Assembly (NCBI GenBank): GCA_017548175.1
Contig: JAFYMZ010000007.1
Coordinates: 1 to 7,332 of the forward strand
DNA length: 7,332 bases
Direction: 5' to 3'
Source: Clostridia bacterium
GTDB lineage: Bacteria; Bacillota_A; Clostridia; Oscillospirales; Butyricicoccaceae
How positions within the stretch are numbered: position 1 is the stretch's first letter; each line of letters begins with the position of its first letter. Both the position numbers and the translations under genes were made by a program. Positions 5,844 through 7,332 of this stretch are shown piece after piece. The notes under the pieces were generated by a model. That model did no database searches. It was given only the letters and a program-made list of their open reading frames with translations, and was not told where the DNA came from.

Positions 5844-6932
5844 TTATTTTCCGCCGCCCAAAAGGAACGGCTTTACATCGGGCGTCAGGGCTGCAAAGGT
5901 GTATCCCTTGTCCCGCAGGCGGCGAATGATCTCCGGCAGGGCCTTGACGGTCTCCTTGCGGCCGGCGGCATCGTGCAGCAGCATCACGCCGCGGGTCTTG
6001 TTGCCCACGTAACTCATCACGAAATCGGTCATGGTGGCGGCATCCTTATAAGGCTTTACCGAGTCCTCCACCGACAGGTTCCAGTCGTGGCAGACGAAGC
6101 CGCGGCGCTCCATCTCGGCCAGAATGGCGCTGCGGGTGTTCTTGTTATAGCCGTTCTTACTGCCGCCGGGGCAGCGGAAGACGGTGGGCGTTATGCCGGT
6201 GGCCTCTTTGATCTCGCTGAAGATCTGATAGGCATCCTTCAGATAGGCCTCTACCGAGGCATAGATCACGTCGTACTTGTGGGTGTAGGAATGGAAGCCC
6301 AGCGTGTGTCCCTCCGCCACGATGCGCTGCATCCGGGCGTGGGAGGAGGCGGTGTCCTTGTAGTGCAGTACGAAGAAGGTGGCCTTGATGCCCTCCTGCT
6401 TGAGGATGTCCAAAATCTCGTCGGTGCGCTCGCTGGGGCCGTCGTCAAAGGTCAGATAAATGGTCTTGTTGGCCGTTCCGGTGGCCTGATAGGGCCGGGG
6501 CGCGTAAAAATCGGGGTACAACTTCTGATAAGAAGGCCCGCCGGCATCCACGGAGGCCTCGGTGTCCCAGTCGGGGTCCTTGCCGGTGCTGCCCGTCTGG
6601 CCGCCTTGGCTGCCTTGGTTCTCCTGATTGCCGCCGTCCCCCTGATTGCCCTGATTGCCTTGGTTGTCGGGGTCGGTCTGGTTGCTTTTGTCATTCTGCA
6701 GCTGATTCAACTGATCCTGCAGCTGGGTCACCTGCTGCTGGGCATCCTGCAGCTGCTGGGCGCTGTCGGCCAACTGCTGCTGCAGCGCCGCCAACTGGCG
6801 GTTCAGTTTGTCGCTGCGCAGGGCGAAAAAGACGGCGCCGCTGACGGCGATGACAAAGACAAGTGCCACGCAGGCGAAGGGCAGCCACTTGTGGGGCTTG
6901 GCGCGGCGGGGCGCGGAAGAAGCGTATCGCAT
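5844..6932 (-). CDS. Membrane-anchored NodB-type polysaccharide (peptidoglycan?) deacetylase
   Basis: The 362-residue protein removes N-acetyl groups from a surface polysaccharide, probably peptidoglycan, outside the cell. Order of parts: a basic N-terminus (RR, K), a single membrane segment (16-38), a Gln/Leu-rich coiled coil (about 40-82), an Asn/Gln/Gly low-complexity linker (84-120, repeats of GNQ), and the NodB domain (about 155-350). Catalytic motifs are intact: TFDDGP (161-166, D163 base and D164 metal ligand), HSYTH (214-218, metal histidines), RCPGG (253-257), DWN (283-285) and LLHD (318-321, catalytic H320). ATG 6932 is set by AGGAGG (6939-6944) six bases upstream, and starts beyond it lack a ribosome site. 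It has its own promoter and terminator. The basic stretch plus one hydrophobic helix suggests an uncleaved anchor. The exact polymer is not determined. Confidence 0.94.
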   Translation of the reverse strand: MRYASSAPRRAKPHKWLPFACVALVFVIAVSGAVFFALRSDKLNRQLAALQQQLADSAQQLQDAQQQVTQLQDQLNQLQNDKSNQTDPDNQGNQGNQGDGGNQENQGSQGGQTGSTGKDPDWDTEASVDAGGPSYQKLYPDFYAPRPYQATGTANKTIYLTFDDGPSERTDEILDILKQEGIKATFFVLHYKDTASSHARMQRIVAEGHTLGFHSYTHKYDVIYASVEAYLKDAYQIFSEIKEATGITPTVFRCPGGSKNGYNKNTRSAILAEMERRGFVCHDWNLSVEDSVKPYKDAATMTDFVMSYVGNKTRGVMLLHDAAGRKETVKALPEIIRRLRDKGYTFAALTPDVKPFLLGGGK

Positions 6933-6953
6933 AAAGAGCCTCCTGTGAAAAAA

Positions 6954-6973
6954 GTAAAACCGCAGGGTTGCGG
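6954..6973 (-). promoter_or_regulatory. Leader hairpin with U-rich tail upstream of the deacetylase
   Basis: In the minus-strand 5' leader, CCGCA-ACCC-TGCGG (6960-6973) is followed by TTTTACTTTTTT, then the AGGAGG site. The 5-bp stem is short for a terminator, so a weak attenuator is possible but unproven. Confidence 0.3.
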
Positions 6974-6994
6974 ATAACATCGGGAATATTCTTC

Positions 6995-7023
6995 ATTATA
7001 CAACAAAATCCGGCCCCTGTAAA
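6995..7023 (-). promoter_or_regulatory. Promoter of the polysaccharide deacetylase gene
   Basis: On the minus strand there is TTTACA (7018-7023), a 17-base spacer and a perfect TATAAT (6995-7000). The predicted start near 6988 gives a leader of about 56 bases. It lies after the TM2 terminator, so the gene is transcribed on its own. Confidence 0.85.
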
Positions 7024-7053
7024 CGGGAAACCCTTGGGAATCCGTCCGCAAAC

Positions 7054-7086
7054 AAAAAACACCCCGGCAGGTCACTGCCGGGATGT
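7054..7086 (-). terminator. Intrinsic terminator of the TM2-domain gene
   Basis: On the minus strand a 12-bp stem ACATCCCGGCAG/CTGCCGGGGTGT (7075-7086 with 7059-7070, one T-G pair) encloses a four-base loop and is followed by six T (7054-7059), starting ten bases after the stop. Confidence 0.92.
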
Positions 7087-7095
7087 CCGTTTTCA

Positions 7096-7332
7096 TCAGA
7101 TCAACTTGTTGGGGTCTACCACATAACTGCCCATGGCGATTTTGATCAGATCGATGATGGCAAAAATCACGCCGATGCCGCAGCAGAAGGACATGGCGAT
7201 CTTAAAGATGCCCTTTTTATTCTCGCCCATGATAAAGTTATGGATGCCCAGACTGCCCAGAAACAGGCAGATGAGGATCATCACCAGTTTGTCCTGTCCG
7301 TTCAGATAGGCACTGTCCATCGCCGTCTTGGG
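7096..7332 (-). CDS. TM2-domain membrane protein (5' end uncertain, may be partial)
   Basis: This small membrane protein belongs to the TM2 family, two transmembrane helices joined by a short turn. From ATG 7320 it is 74 residues: a helix starting near residue 11 (KLVMILICLFLGSLG), the family turn GIHNFIMGENKKGIFK (25-40), and a second hydrophobic stretch ending in IDLIKIAMGS (56-65). The Gly-x-His-x-Phe-x-x-Gly pattern is the family hallmark. The start is unsettled: the 12 bases upstream of ATG 7320 show no ribosome site and stay open in frame (residues PKTA), so translation may begin outside the window, and the coordinate given here runs to the edge. TM2 proteins have no agreed biochemical function. 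It ends in a strong terminator, separate from the deacetylase gene. Confidence 0.85.
   Translation of the reverse strand, partial: PKTAMDSAYLNGQDKLVMILICLFLGSLGIHNFIMGENKKGIFKIAMSFCCGIGVIFAIIDLIKIAMGSYVVDPNKLI

Noticed and set aside
6600..6680. CRISPR-like or tandem repeat array
   Set aside because: The short repeats encode the GNQ linker of the deacetylase in frame; there are no regular spacers and no cas genes.
5973..6977. Plus-strand frame opposite the deacetylase, hydrophobic and long
   Set aside because: It is antisense to a complete NodB deacetylase, and the apparent hydrophobic runs are reverse complements of its Gln/Asn-rich codons.

Overview
The window looks like chromosomal DNA from a GC-rich, low-copy-tRNA Firmicute of the Clostridia, most plausibly the Oscillospirales (Faecalibacterium/Gemmiger/Subdoligranulum-like). 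The basis is the gene content and protein style: an SRP RNA directly upstream of dnaX, a clostridial AraC/MATE pair, a TM2 protein, consensus sigma-A-type promoters and strong AGGAGG ribosome sites. The genus is inference; no marker in the window fixes it.

Layout, left to right. (1) 1-555, minus: the first 185 codons of dnaX (DNA polymerase III gamma/tau). It is preceded at about 585-803, minus, by a signal recognition particle RNA with its own consensus promoter. (2) 891-1059, plus: promoter, tRNA-Ser(CGA) with encoded CCA, and a perfect intrinsic terminator. (3) 1115-2509, plus: a tyrosine recombinase whose N-terminus is a four-helix-bundle domain of the 23S rRNA intervening-sequence/S23 type. 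This unusual fusion sits 85 bp beyond the tRNA and is the most interesting item here. (4) A shared bidirectional terminator, then 2573-3457, minus: a DUF4392 protein related to the C-terminal domain of D-glutamate cyclase. (5) 3549-4292, minus: an AraC-family regulator, divergent from (6) 4417-5772, plus: a MATE-family efflux transporter. A TGCAAT-C-ATTGCA palindrome lies between their promoters. (7) 5844-6932, minus: a membrane-anchored NodB-type polysaccharide deacetylase with a coiled coil and an Asn/Gln/Gly-rich linker. (8) 7096-7332, minus: a TM2-domain membrane protein whose 5' end may lie outside the window.

Functionally the window is mostly unlinked housekeeping genes and small accessory transcription units, nearly all with their own promoter or terminator. 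The likely working pairs are the AraC regulator with the MATE exporter (divergent, shared operator-like palindrome), possibly with the DUF4392 gene, whose leader carries a related TGC...GCA palindrome; and SRP RNA with dnaX, which may share a transcript. The recombinase next to the tRNA resembles one end of an integrative element or a resident single-gene remnant. No second attachment repeat and no other mobile-element genes are visible, and the flanking downstream genes look chromosomal.
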